In this document: positions 6,838-13,397 of the stretch, in pieces
How positions within the stretch are numbered: position 1 is the stretch's first letter
How the letters are laid out: each line of letters opens with the position of its first letter
Origin: an uncultured Prevotella sp.
Lineage (GTDB): Bacteria; Bacteroidota; Bacteroidia; Bacteroidales; Bacteroidaceae
NCBI GenBank assembly: GCA_905234355.1
Contig: CAJOHP010000064.1
Coordinates: 1-13,397, forward strand
Direction of reading: 5' to 3'
Length of the DNA stretch: 13,397 bases
Translations under genes and position numbers: made by a program
The notes under the pieces: model-generated
Told to the model about the DNA's origin: nothing
Seen by the model: the letters and a program-made list of their open reading frames with translations, nothing else
Databases searched by the model: none

Positions 6838-8946
6838 TTACTCTCTCGTCTTCCGCAGGTTACTAATAGAACCCACCTTTATCCCATTACGGCGTAGCAG
6901 AGCGTCGATGGTAGGCTCGCCGCCACGGAATCGCTTGTAGAGCGCCATAGGGTCCTCTGTGCCACCGCGCGAAAGCACCTCATCGCGAAAGCGTTGCGCC
7001 GTCTTCCGGTCGAAGATGCCATGACGCTTGAACACGGCAAAGGCGTCGGCATCGAGCACCTCGGCCCACTTATAGCTGTAGTATCCTGCGGCATAGCCTC
7101 CCGCCATGATGTGAGAGAACTGTGTGGTCATGCAGGTGTCGGTGCGCTGCTTTCCGATGATTGCTTTCTGCCATGCTTTCTTTTCAAAGGCGATGATGTC
7201 TTCGTCGAAGGCATCGCGCTTCGTATAATAAGCCATGTCGAGCAGGCCGAAACTCACCTGCCGCAGGCAGGCCGTGGCACACATGAAGTTGCGGCTCTTG
7301 ACGATGCGCCGGATGAGCTCGTCGGGCAGCGGCTCGCCCGTCTCGTGGTGAAAGGCGAAGGTGCGCAGGAAGTCTTTCTCTACGGCATAGTTCTCCATGA
7401 ATTGCGAAGGCAACTCGACAAAGTCCCACAGCACATTGGTGCCCGAAAGGCTCTCGAACCTGGTGTTGGCAAACATGCCGTGCAGGGCATGTCCAAACTC
7501 GTGGAGGAAGGTCTCCACCTCGCCCAGGGTGAGAAGCGACGGCTTGTCGGCCGTAGGCTTCGTGAGGTTCATCACCACGGAGACATGTGGTCGCACATTC
7601 ACTCCTTTTCGGTCAATGCACTGTCCCTGATACTCCGTCATCCATGCACCGCCCTGCTTGCCCTTGCGGGGGTGGAAGTCGGCGTAGAACACGGCGAGAT
7701 AGGAGCCGTCGCGGTCAAACACCTCGTATGCCCTGACGTCGTGATGATAGACGGGTATGTCCTTGTTCTCCTTGAACGTGATGCCATACAGTCTGTTGGC
7801 CAGCCCGAACACGCCGTCGATGACCTTCGAGAGTTCGAAGTAGGGTCGCAGCATCTCGGCGTCGATGTTATACCTGCGGAGCTTCAGCTTGTGTGAATAG
7901 TAGCCCACGTCCCAGGGCTGCAGCTCGTCGTGTGCCATTGCCTTCAGTTGTTCCATCTCCTTTTCGGCCGTGGGCTTATAGGCGTCGATGAGGTCGCCCA
8001 GCAGGCGGTAGACGCTGCGTGTATTGCGTGCCATGCGCCGCTTGAGCACATAGTCGGCATAAGTCTTGTAGCCGAGCAGCTGAGCTATCTCGCGCCTGAG
8101 GTTGACAAGGCGCTTGCACACCTCGAGGTTGTTGCACTCGTTGTCGTGTATGCCCTTGGTGTTGTAGGCCATATACATCTGCTGTCGCAGCTCGCGCTGT
8201 GTGCTGTAGGTCATAAAGGGCGAGTACGATGGTGCGTCGAGCGTGAAGGTCCATCCGTCGCCGCCGGCCTCCTCAGCAGCTGCATCGATGGCAGTCTGTG
8301 GCAGTCCGTCGAGCTGTGCCTTGTCGGTGATGTGCAGCTTGTAGGCCTTGTTCTCCTTCAGCAGGTTCTGCGAGAACTGCAGGCCGAGCAGGGAGGCCTC
8401 CTCGGTGAGCTGCCTCAGCCGCTCCTTTCCTGCCTCATCGAGCAGTGCGCCGCTGCGCACGAAGCCTTCATAGCAGTCGTCGAGCAGGCGCTTCTCCTCT
8501 GGCGTGAGCCGGCGGTGGTGCAGATGCACCTGGCGCACGCGTTCGAAGAGGCGCTCGTTGAGCCGCATGTCGTTGGCGTGCTTCGTGAGGATGGGGCTCA
8601 TCTTCTGCGCCAGGGCGTCCATGGCATCGTTGGTCTCGGCCGAGAGCAGGTTGAAGAACACGGTGCTCACGCGCTCCAGCAGGTCGTAGTAGCCCTCGGT
8701 GTCGTCGTCTTTGTTGATGATGGTATTGTCGAAGGTGGGCTTGTCGGGATTGCTGATGGTCTTCTCCAGATACTCCTCGTCGCGACGTATGCCCTCCATA
8801 AAGGCCTCTTCGAAGTGCTCTAAGCGTATGCGGTCGAAGGGCACCGTGTCGTGCAGGGTGCCATAGGGCTGCAGAAAGGGGTTGTCTGTCGGTGCTATGG
8901 TGGCAGCGTGCTGGGCGCTGCCGTTCTGTTCTGTCGTTTCGTTCAT
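6838..8946 (-). CDS. dcp: M3 family metallopeptidase (peptidyl-dipeptidase Dcp / oligopeptidase A-like)
   Basis: The 702-residue zinc peptidase has the M3 signature LHEFGHALHGMF: His482, catalytic Glu483 and His486. The third zinc ligand is Glu511, 25 residues after the second His (VELPSQFMENY). The substrate-binding loop GYAAGYYSYKWAEVLDADAF near 617-636 is also typical. The order, with an all-helical N-terminal half and the catalytic core from about 400, fits the family, and the length is normal. These enzymes cut short peptides; Dcp releases C-terminal dipeptides. No signal peptide is seen, so it is probably cytoplasmic. An open frame runs upstream to 9000, but the promoter -7 box lies at 8977-8970, inside that extension, so the ATG at 8946 (MNETTEQ) is the start. 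It is transcribed divergently from the esterase gene. Dcp rather than OpdA is my best guess. Confidence 0.92.
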   Translation of the reverse strand: MNETTEQNGSAQHAATIAPTDNPFLQPYGTLHDTVPFDRIRLEHFEEAFMEGIRRDEEYLEKTISNPDKPTFDNTIINKDDDTEGYYDLLERVSTVFFNLLSAETNDAMDALAQKMSPILTKHANDMRLNERLFERVRQVHLHHRRLTPEEKRLLDDCYEGFVRSGALLDEAGKERLRQLTEEASLLGLQFSQNLLKENKAYKLHITDKAQLDGLPQTAIDAAAEEAGGDGWTFTLDAPSYSPFMTYSTQRELRQQMYMAYNTKGIHDNECNNLEVCKRLVNLRREIAQLLGYKTYADYVLKRRMARNTRSVYRLLGDLIDAYKPTAEKEMEQLKAMAHDELQPWDVGYYSHKLKLRRYNIDAEMLRPYFELSKVIDGVFGLANRLYGITFKENKDIPVYHHDVRAYEVFDRDGSYLAVFYADFHPRKGKQGGAWMTEYQGQCIDRKGVNVRPHVSVVMNLTKPTADKPSLLTLGEVETFLHEFGHALHGMFANTRFESLSGTNVLWDFVELPSQFMENYAVEKDFLRTFAFHHETGEPLPDELIRRIVKSRNFMCATACLRQVSFGLLDMAYYTKRDAFDEDIIAFEKKAWQKAIIGKQRTDTCMTTQFSHIMAGGYAAGYYSYKWAEVLDADAFAVFKRHGIFDRKTAQRFRDEVLSRGGTEDPMALYKRFRGGEPTIDALLRRNGIKVGSISNLRKTRE

Positions 8947-8969
8947 GATGTAGTCGTAGATAATTCGCG

Positions 8970-9001
8970 CAAAAGTATAAAGAAAAAACGAGACGGCCAA
9001 A
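8970..9001 (-). promoter_or_regulatory. Bacteroidetes-type promoter for the M3 peptidase gene
   Basis: On the minus strand TTTG (9001-8998) and TACTTTTG (8977-8970) are 20 bp apart. Transcription would begin near 8963, about 17 nt before the ATG at 8946. This rules out translation from the upstream in-frame Met at 9000, since it would lie before the transcript start. Confidence 0.75.
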
Positions 9002-9034
9002 TAAAAGCATGAAAAAGATAAAAGGGCGCAAATA

Positions 9035-9066
9035 TTTGCGGGAACGCCAAATAATGCTTACCTTTG
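9035..9066 (+). promoter_or_regulatory. Bacteroidetes-type promoter for the secreted esterase gene
   Basis: TTTG at 9035-9038 and TACCTTTG at 9059-9066 are 20 bp apart. The expected start is near 9073, giving a leader of about 52 nt that is AT-rich and lacks a Shine-Dalgarno sequence. It is back to back with the M3 peptidase promoter; the two -33 boxes are 33 bp apart, so one bound regulator could affect both. Confidence 0.75.
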
Positions 9067-9124
9067 CAAGCAAATTGCTACACATATTATATTATATCAA
9101 CAAACTACACCTACCCTACTGATT

Positions 9125-12100
9125 ATGAAGAAAAGCATTCTGCGTCTGTCCCTGCTGTCTCTGGCTACGATGGCAGCAGTATCGTCGGTACAGGCCGGCG
9201 AAGTGGTGCTCAGCGAGGATTTCTCGGGCAGCACCAACATTTTCGGTGTGTCAGCCACTGAGCCAGCTTCTGGTTTGGCATGGCTTCAGACCACCACGCT
9301 GTCCGGTTTCGACCGTGTGCTGGCCGTCTGCAACACATCGGCCGAAGGCACCATCAGCGGTGCCGATGCCCAGCCGGTGGCTTTCGACGACAAGATGGTG
9401 ACCCTCGAGTGGGACGCCTTCCACGGCTATCTGGGCAACAGCCGCACATCGACCGTCTCGCTGCTCAACAGCGCCGGGCAAGTGCTGGCCAGCTACACCT
9501 ACAACTGCCAGAAATGCCAAGTGACCGACGCCGTCATAGGCGGCGAGGCCGTGGCCACCTTTGAAGCTTTCGGACTGCAGAACCAGAACGGATTCGGAGG
9601 CAACGGCAAGCCTTACACCGCTACCGGCAACCCCCACATCGCCATCACCATGACGGCACGCGGTGGCGTCGAGATGGTGTTCAGCAAGAACGGCACCGTG
9701 GTGAAAAGCGTGCTCGGCTCGCTCGGGACGATGGCCAAGAACGTGGCCAAGATGAAAGTCACATCGACCGTCGACAACACCGACCGCTGCTACGCCATCG
9801 ACAACATCCTGGTGACGACGGCTCCGATGGCCGTCGACCCCGACTATGTCGAGGCCATTGCCAGCGTGGCCATCACGGGTGCCGACCGCATGACTTTCGG
9901 CCCCTCTGCCGACGAGGCCTACAGCAACACCTACGCCGTGACCATCGTAGGCACTGACGGCACCACCATCACCGAGGACAACCTCAGCCAGGAGGTCACC
10001 GACTTCCGGGTGGTGTGGGACATCGAGGGATTCAAGACCGCCAACGACACCGAGGGCCAGTATTGCGACAGCTACGGCCGGTTCTCGGTCAACGGCCAGG
10101 GGCGGGTGCAGACCACCTTCGACCTGCGCGACGTGCCCATGAACTTCTTCGGCCGCATGACCGCCACCGTGACCTACAACGGCACCACACACACAGCGTC
10201 CAAATATGTCGTAGCGCAAGGCCATGCCTCCGCCACGCCCACACAGGTGCTGCCGCTGCCCGGCTACCCCACCAGCTTCTCCGCCTATCCCGACGTCCTC
10301 GTGGGCTACACCATGACCAAGGACACCTACGGCGCGGCCACCGACCTGCTGCTCGGCGGATGGTGCGTGGCCGGCAGCGACGCACACAGCGCAAAACTCG
10401 CCAAGGATGCCGACGGCACGAAGTATGTGCGCATCACCTCGCAGGCGCTCAAGAAGTCGCACGTCATCACCAAGACCATCGACTCGCCCACGGCGCAGCT
10501 CATCTTCCGCAATCGTCTGCGCTTCAACAACGCAGGAGCCGTGGTCACGCTCACCGGGGGATACCCCTTCTGGTCGAGTTCACGCTACACTTGCCCAGTG
10601 AGCCTCAGCTTCGACGGCGCTGCCCTCAGCCTCAACGGCACTGCCGTAGCACTCGACGGACAGCCCGTGCAGCTCGCCACCGGCACATGGTACGACATCG
10701 TCGTCTCTGCCGACAAGAGCAGCCAGCTGTGCTATGCGATGGTCTACGACACCCAAGCCCGTCTCCTGGGCCAGAGCGGCCCTGTGGCATGGCAGGAGGA
10801 GTCGTCGCCCACGTATTTCAGCATAGTCGACATGGCCAGCTACGAGGCCTTCACACCCACCATCGACCAGAAGAGCTACACCCTCGTGGCCGACAAGACC
10901 ACGCTGTCCATACCTCAGGGCGAGTCGGCACGGCTCGTCGCCACACTCAGCGACGTGAACGGTCTGCCCATCACCGCTCAGGCCACATGGACGGTGCTGG
11001 AAGAAGACATGCGCCAGCACATCGTGATCACTCCCGATGCCTCCGACTCCCATCAGGCCACGCTCAGCCTGCTGCCTACCGCCGAGGCCGGCACCGCCAC
11101 GGTGCAGGTGAGCATCGGCGGCAGTGCCAAGACTGCAGCGCTGTCGCTCACCTCACTGGCTGAGAGCGTGAAGTTCCTGCAGAGCACGACCAGCATCACC
11201 ATACCCCTCGATGCCGACAAGACAGCCACTGCCACCTTCGAGGCTGTCGTCATCGACAGCGAAGGCCACAGCACGGACGCCGCCGTCACGCTCAGCGCAC
11301 TCCAGAAAGACGCTGCCACACCCTTTGCCAGCACCGACGCCATCAGCTTCGATGCTGCCACCGGACTGCTCAGCGTGACTGCTGCTGCACAGCCCGTGCA
11401 GATGGTCATACGCGCCACAGGACAGAACAGCGAGGGCCAGGAGATTTCCAAGGACATCAAGGTGAACATCCATGGCCTGAAGTTCGACTTCGGACTTGCC
11501 GCCGATGACGCCGTGGCCGAGGGCTTCACCCCCGTCAGCGCTACAACAGCCTATACCGACCAGAACGGCTACGGCATCACGTCCGGAACAGCCACTGTCG
11601 GTGGCGACGCCTCCGCCACCGACGCCACCGCCGACTATCTCGAGGGTGCCATAGCGTTCGACTTCAAAGCCAGCAAAGGCGACTTCTACACCGTGGAGAT
11701 CACCTATCAGGGCGTGCTCACCACAGGCCACATCAACAGCGACCTCGCCGGCTACCAGCTCGCGAGCAGCACAGAGATGACCACCGCCACACTCACCATA
11801 CCCGCTACGACCGACGTGATAGACCTGCACATAGCCCATGCCGATGCCACCCACGTGGCCCGCATCGCACAGGTCACCATCACCAAGCAGGCCAAGCGGC
11901 AGAAGCGCACAAAGCCTGCCGTGCGCTCCATCGGCGACTCTACCGCTGCCAACAACGGCTCTTGGGCCTACCGCCTGCAGAGCATCGTCGCAACGGAATA
12001 CCCCGAGCTGGCCGGCCTCTGCGACTTCTACAACAACGGACGCGGAGGGCGCAACCTCTCTACCTACTACACCGAGGGGATGCTGGCCGGCGTGCTGCGC

Positions 12101-12748
12101 AACATCTGCCCCGGCGACGTGATCATCCTGGGCAACATGGGCACTAACGGCATGGGCAACAGCTTTGAGGCCGACATGAACTACTATCTCGACGCAGCCG
12201 AGGCGCTGGGCGCCAAGGTCATCCTCAACAGCTACACGCCTCACGGCGCCGTGGCCAACTACACCGGCGGCTACAATGCCTCTACCCACACCTTCGACAG
12301 CTACCGCCGCGACAGCTACGAGACCGTCGTGCGCCGGGTGGCCGCCGAGCGCGCCGCTGCCGACAGCAACTACTTAGGGTTTGTGGAGATAGGCAAAAAT
12401 GCCGATGCGGCCTTCAATGCCTATGTGGCCGACTATGCCACCAACGGCTATGCATCGGCCGACGCTGCAGCACAGGCCATCATCGCATGCTTCACCGACC
12501 ACAACCACTACAGCAACGGCACACTGGCCTGCGACCTCATGCTGGGCGGATACGACGGCACTGAGGGCATCGTCGCACAACTCGTGAGCAAGCTCAGAGA
12601 TGCCACCACCGTAGGCATCGACACGACGGCAAAGACCGCCCCACAGCAGAAGCAGCACGACGTCTACACCATCGCCGGACAGCGTGTCGGCAAGCCGCAG
12701 CACCCCGGCCTCTACATCGTAGGTGGCAGAAAGGTCGTGGTGAGGTAG
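9125..12748 (+). CDS. Large secreted multidomain SGNH/GDSL esterase, CE12 rhamnogalacturonan acetylesterase-like
   Basis: The 1207-residue protein begins with a signal peptide (cleavage plausible after VQA24). About 25-232 is a jelly-roll/LamG-like domain (LSEDFSGS to AIDNILVTT). About 245-366 looks Ig-like, about 375-580 is a second lectin-like sandwich, and about 583-680 and 683-785 are Ig/BIG-like modules. About 787-905 is the beta-sandwich that precedes CE12 catalytic domains (FDFG, YTDQNGYGI). The SGNH hydrolase occupies about 930-1165: nucleophile Ser939 in GDSTA, block II Gly in NNGRGG (970-975), probable block III Asn1008 in GTNG, and Asp1125/His1128 in DHNHY. Family enzymes remove acetyl groups from pectic rhamnogalacturonan; this substrate is inferred. 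The C-terminal 30 residues (from Asp1179: DVYTIAGQRV ... GLYIVGGRKVVVR) resemble Bacteroidetes C-terminal sorting tails, suggesting surface display or release. The gene has its own promoter and terminator. Confidence 0.88.
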   Translation: MKKSILRLSLLSLATMAAVSSVQAGEVVLSEDFSGSTNIFGVSATEPASGLAWLQTTTLSGFDRVLAVCNTSAEGTISGADAQPVAFDDKMVTLEWDAFHGYLGNSRTSTVSLLNSAGQVLASYTYNCQKCQVTDAVIGGEAVATFEAFGLQNQNGFGGNGKPYTATGNPHIAITMTARGGVEMVFSKNGTVVKSVLGSLGTMAKNVAKMKVTSTVDNTDRCYAIDNILVTTAPMAVDPDYVEAIASVAITGADRMTFGPSADEAYSNTYAVTIVGTDGTTITEDNLSQEVTDFRVVWDIEGFKTANDTEGQYCDSYGRFSVNGQGRVQTTFDLRDVPMNFFGRMTATVTYNGTTHTASKYVVAQGHASATPTQVLPLPGYPTSFSAYPDVLVGYTMTKDTYGAATDLLLGGWCVAGSDAHSAKLAKDADGTKYVRITSQALKKSHVITKTIDSPTAQLIFRNRLRFNNAGAVVTLTGGYPFWSSSRYTCPVSLSFDGAALSLNGTAVALDGQPVQLATGTWYDIVVSADKSSQLCYAMVYDTQARLLGQSGPVAWQEESSPTYFSIVDMASYEAFTPTIDQKSYTLVADKTTLSIPQGESARLVATLSDVNGLPITAQATWTVLEEDMRQHIVITPDASDSHQATLSLLPTAEAGTATVQVSIGGSAKTAALSLTSLAESVKFLQSTTSITIPLDADKTATATFEAVVIDSEGHSTDAAVTLSALQKDAATPFASTDAISFDAATGLLSVTAAAQPVQMVIRATGQNSEGQEISKDIKVNIHGLKFDFGLAADDAVAEGFTPVSATTAYTDQNGYGITSGTATVGGDASATDATADYLEGAIAFDFKASKGDFYTVEITYQGVLTTGHINSDLAGYQLASSTEMTTATLTIPATTDVIDLHIAHADATHVARIAQVTITKQAKRQKRTKPAVRSIGDSTAANNGSWAYRLQSIVATEYPELAGLCDFYNNGRGGRNLSTYYTEGMLAGVLRNICPGDVIILGNMGTNGMGNSFEADMNYYLDAAEALGAKVILNSYTPHGAVANYTGGYNASTHTFDSYRRDSYETVVRRVAAERAAADSNYLGFVEIGKNADAAFNAYVADYATNGYASADAAAQAIIACFTDHNHYSNGTLACDLMLGGYDGTEGIVAQLVSKLRDATTVGIDTTAKTAPQQKQHDVYTIAGQRVGKPQHPGLYIVGGRKVVVR

Positions 12749-12760
12749 GAACACTGCGTA

Positions 12761-12799
12761 AAAAAAGACGCCTTCAACCAAAAAGGCGTCTTTTTTTTT
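12761..12799 (+). terminator. Intrinsic terminator of the esterase gene
   Basis: A 14-bp stem (12761-12774 with 12783-12796, core GACGCCTT/AAGGCGTC) closes an 8-nt loop and runs into nine Ts (12791-12799). It starts 12 bp after the esterase stop. The A-run on the 5' side makes the hairpin partly symmetrical, but no minus-strand gene ends here. Confidence 0.92.
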
Positions 12800-12828
12800 C
12801 TCTATTCCCAAAATATTGCGTATTTTTG
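12797..12828 (+). promoter_or_regulatory. Probable promoter of the TamB/AsmA-like gene, abutting the terminator
   Basis: TATTTTTG at 12821-12828 fits the -7 consensus. Twenty bases upstream, TTTC at 12797-12800 is a one-mismatch -33 box formed by the end of the terminator T-run. The expected start near 12835 leaves a leader of about 26 nt. The imperfect -33 box lowers confidence. Confidence 0.55.
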
Positions 12829-12847
12829 CACATCGAAAGCCAAAAAG

Positions 12848-12857
12848 CTCTATAGAG
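12848..12857. repeat. 10-bp perfect palindrome in the leader of the TamB/AsmA-like gene
   Basis: CTCTATAGAG lies three bases before the ATG at 12861 and inside the predicted leader. It could be a small operator or be fortuitous; nothing else supports either reading. Confidence 0.3.
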
Positions 12858-12860
12858 ACG

Positions 12861-13397
12861 ATGAAGAAGTTTCTCCTGTGGACGGGAATAGTCCTGCTGA
12901 GCCCCCTACTGCTCTTTGTGGTGCTCACCGTGCTGCTCTATCTCCCTCCCGTGCAGAACTGGGCGGTAGACCAGGTGGCAGCCATAGCCTCTGAGCAGAC
13001 CGGTCTGCAGATCAGCGTGGACGAGGTAGACCTCGACTTCCCGCTCGACCTCGGCATCGAAGGGGTGCGCGTGGTGCGACCGCCCCGCGACACGATAGCC
13101 GATGTGGAGCGCGTGGTCGTCGACGTAGAGCTGCTGCCCCTGCTGAGCCGTCGTGTGGTAGTGAAGACGCTGGCACTCGACGGGGCCCGGCTGAACACTG
13201 CCGACATCGTCAGCGACGTGCAGGTGAAAGGACGCGTGGGCCGCCTGTCGGTCAGCAGCCGAGGCATCGACCTCGGCGCCGGCACCGTCGACCTGAACGA
13301 TGCCCGCCTCTCTGATGCCGACCTGACCATCCTGCTGAGCGACACTGCTGCCGCAGACACCACCACGAGCTCCACGCCATGGCTCATCCGCGTGGAC
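12861..13397 (+). CDS. TamB/AsmA-family envelope protein, N-terminal part only (cut by window edge)
   Basis: There are 179 codons from the ATG at 12861 to the right edge without a stop. Residues 1-4 (MKKF) and a hydrophobic segment about 5-28 form an uncleaved signal anchor, leaving the rest in the periplasm. The next segment, VQNWAVDQVAAIASEQTGLQ, followed by alternating beta-strand patterns (ISVDEVDLDFPLDLGIEGV, VERVVVDVELLPLLSRRVVV, LALDGARLN), is the typical start of TamB/AsmA-like proteins. In these, an amphipathic 'NxAxxxLSxxTG'-type helix precedes a long repetitive beta-groove. Such proteins span the periplasm and are implicated in outer-membrane protein assembly or phospholipid transport. 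TamB is favoured over other AsmA-like members by the N-terminus, but the diagnostic C-terminal domain is outside the window. Confidence 0.75.
   Translation, partial: MKKFLLWTGIVLLSPLLLFVVLTVLLYLPPVQNWAVDQVAAIASEQTGLQISVDEVDLDFPLDLGIEGVRVVRPPRDTIADVERVVVDVELLPLLSRRVVVKTLALDGARLNTADIVSDVQVKGRVGRLSVSSRGIDLGAGTVDLNDARLSDADLTILLSDTAAADTTTSSTPWLIRVD

Noticed and set aside
9251..10462. 403-codon minus-strand open frame inside the esterase gene
   Set aside because: It is a GC-bias shadow of the plus-strand secreted protein; the composition (Gly/Val/His-rich) is typical of antisense translation.

Overview
The window looks like chromosome from a Bacteroidales bacterium, most likely Prevotella or a close relative. 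The main evidence is five upstream regions that fit the Bacteroidetes promoter pattern (a TTTG-like -33 box, a 19-20 bp spacer and a TAnnTTTG -7 box). Leaders lack clear Shine-Dalgarno sequences. The gene families agree: a secreted GH2 enzyme, a periplasmic-repeat HATPase sensor, a secreted CE12-type esterase with a C-terminal sorting-like tail, an Rpn/PD-(D/E)XK nuclease with Gly-Leu-Glu-Glu repeats, and a TamB/AsmA-type protein. Coding DNA is GC-rich, so many long antisense open frames are only shadows.

Layout. Positions 3-5447 hold four minus-strand genes, probably one transcription unit read right to left: a dCMP-deaminase-like enzyme, an S41 (Ctp-type) PDZ protease that overlaps it by ATGA, a membrane sensor kinase-like protein, and a GH2 glycoside hydrolase that runs off the left edge. 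A promoter is visible only upstream of the deaminase. Positions 5448-5708 are a divergent promoter region. The Rpn-family nuclease gene (5709-6704, plus) faces an M3 metallopeptidase gene (6838-8946, minus), with a strong hairpin between them. Positions 8947-9124 form a second divergent promoter region. It drives the M3 peptidase leftwards and a 1207-residue secreted multidomain SGNH esterase rightwards (9125-12748). That gene ends in a classic intrinsic terminator. A TamB/AsmA-like gene starts at 12861 and is cut by the right edge.

How the genes relate. The GH2 enzyme and the CE12-like esterase both fit secreted or periplasmic plant-polysaccharide breakdown (pectin/rhamnogalacturonan is suggested for the esterase), but no SusC/SusD pair is present, so this is not a complete polysaccharide utilisation locus. 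The deaminase, S41 protease, M3 peptidase and TamB-like gene are housekeeping or envelope functions.

Most worth a second look: (1) the kinase-like protein keeps its ATP-binding motifs but has Ser where the phospho-accepting His belongs, and it sits 15 bp upstream of the GH2 gene with no response regulator nearby; (2) the Rpn nuclease has an 11-unit tetrapeptide repeat preceded by an in-frame internal ATG, which would fit a gene-within-gene nuclease/inhibitor arrangement; (3) the unusually large multidomain esterase.
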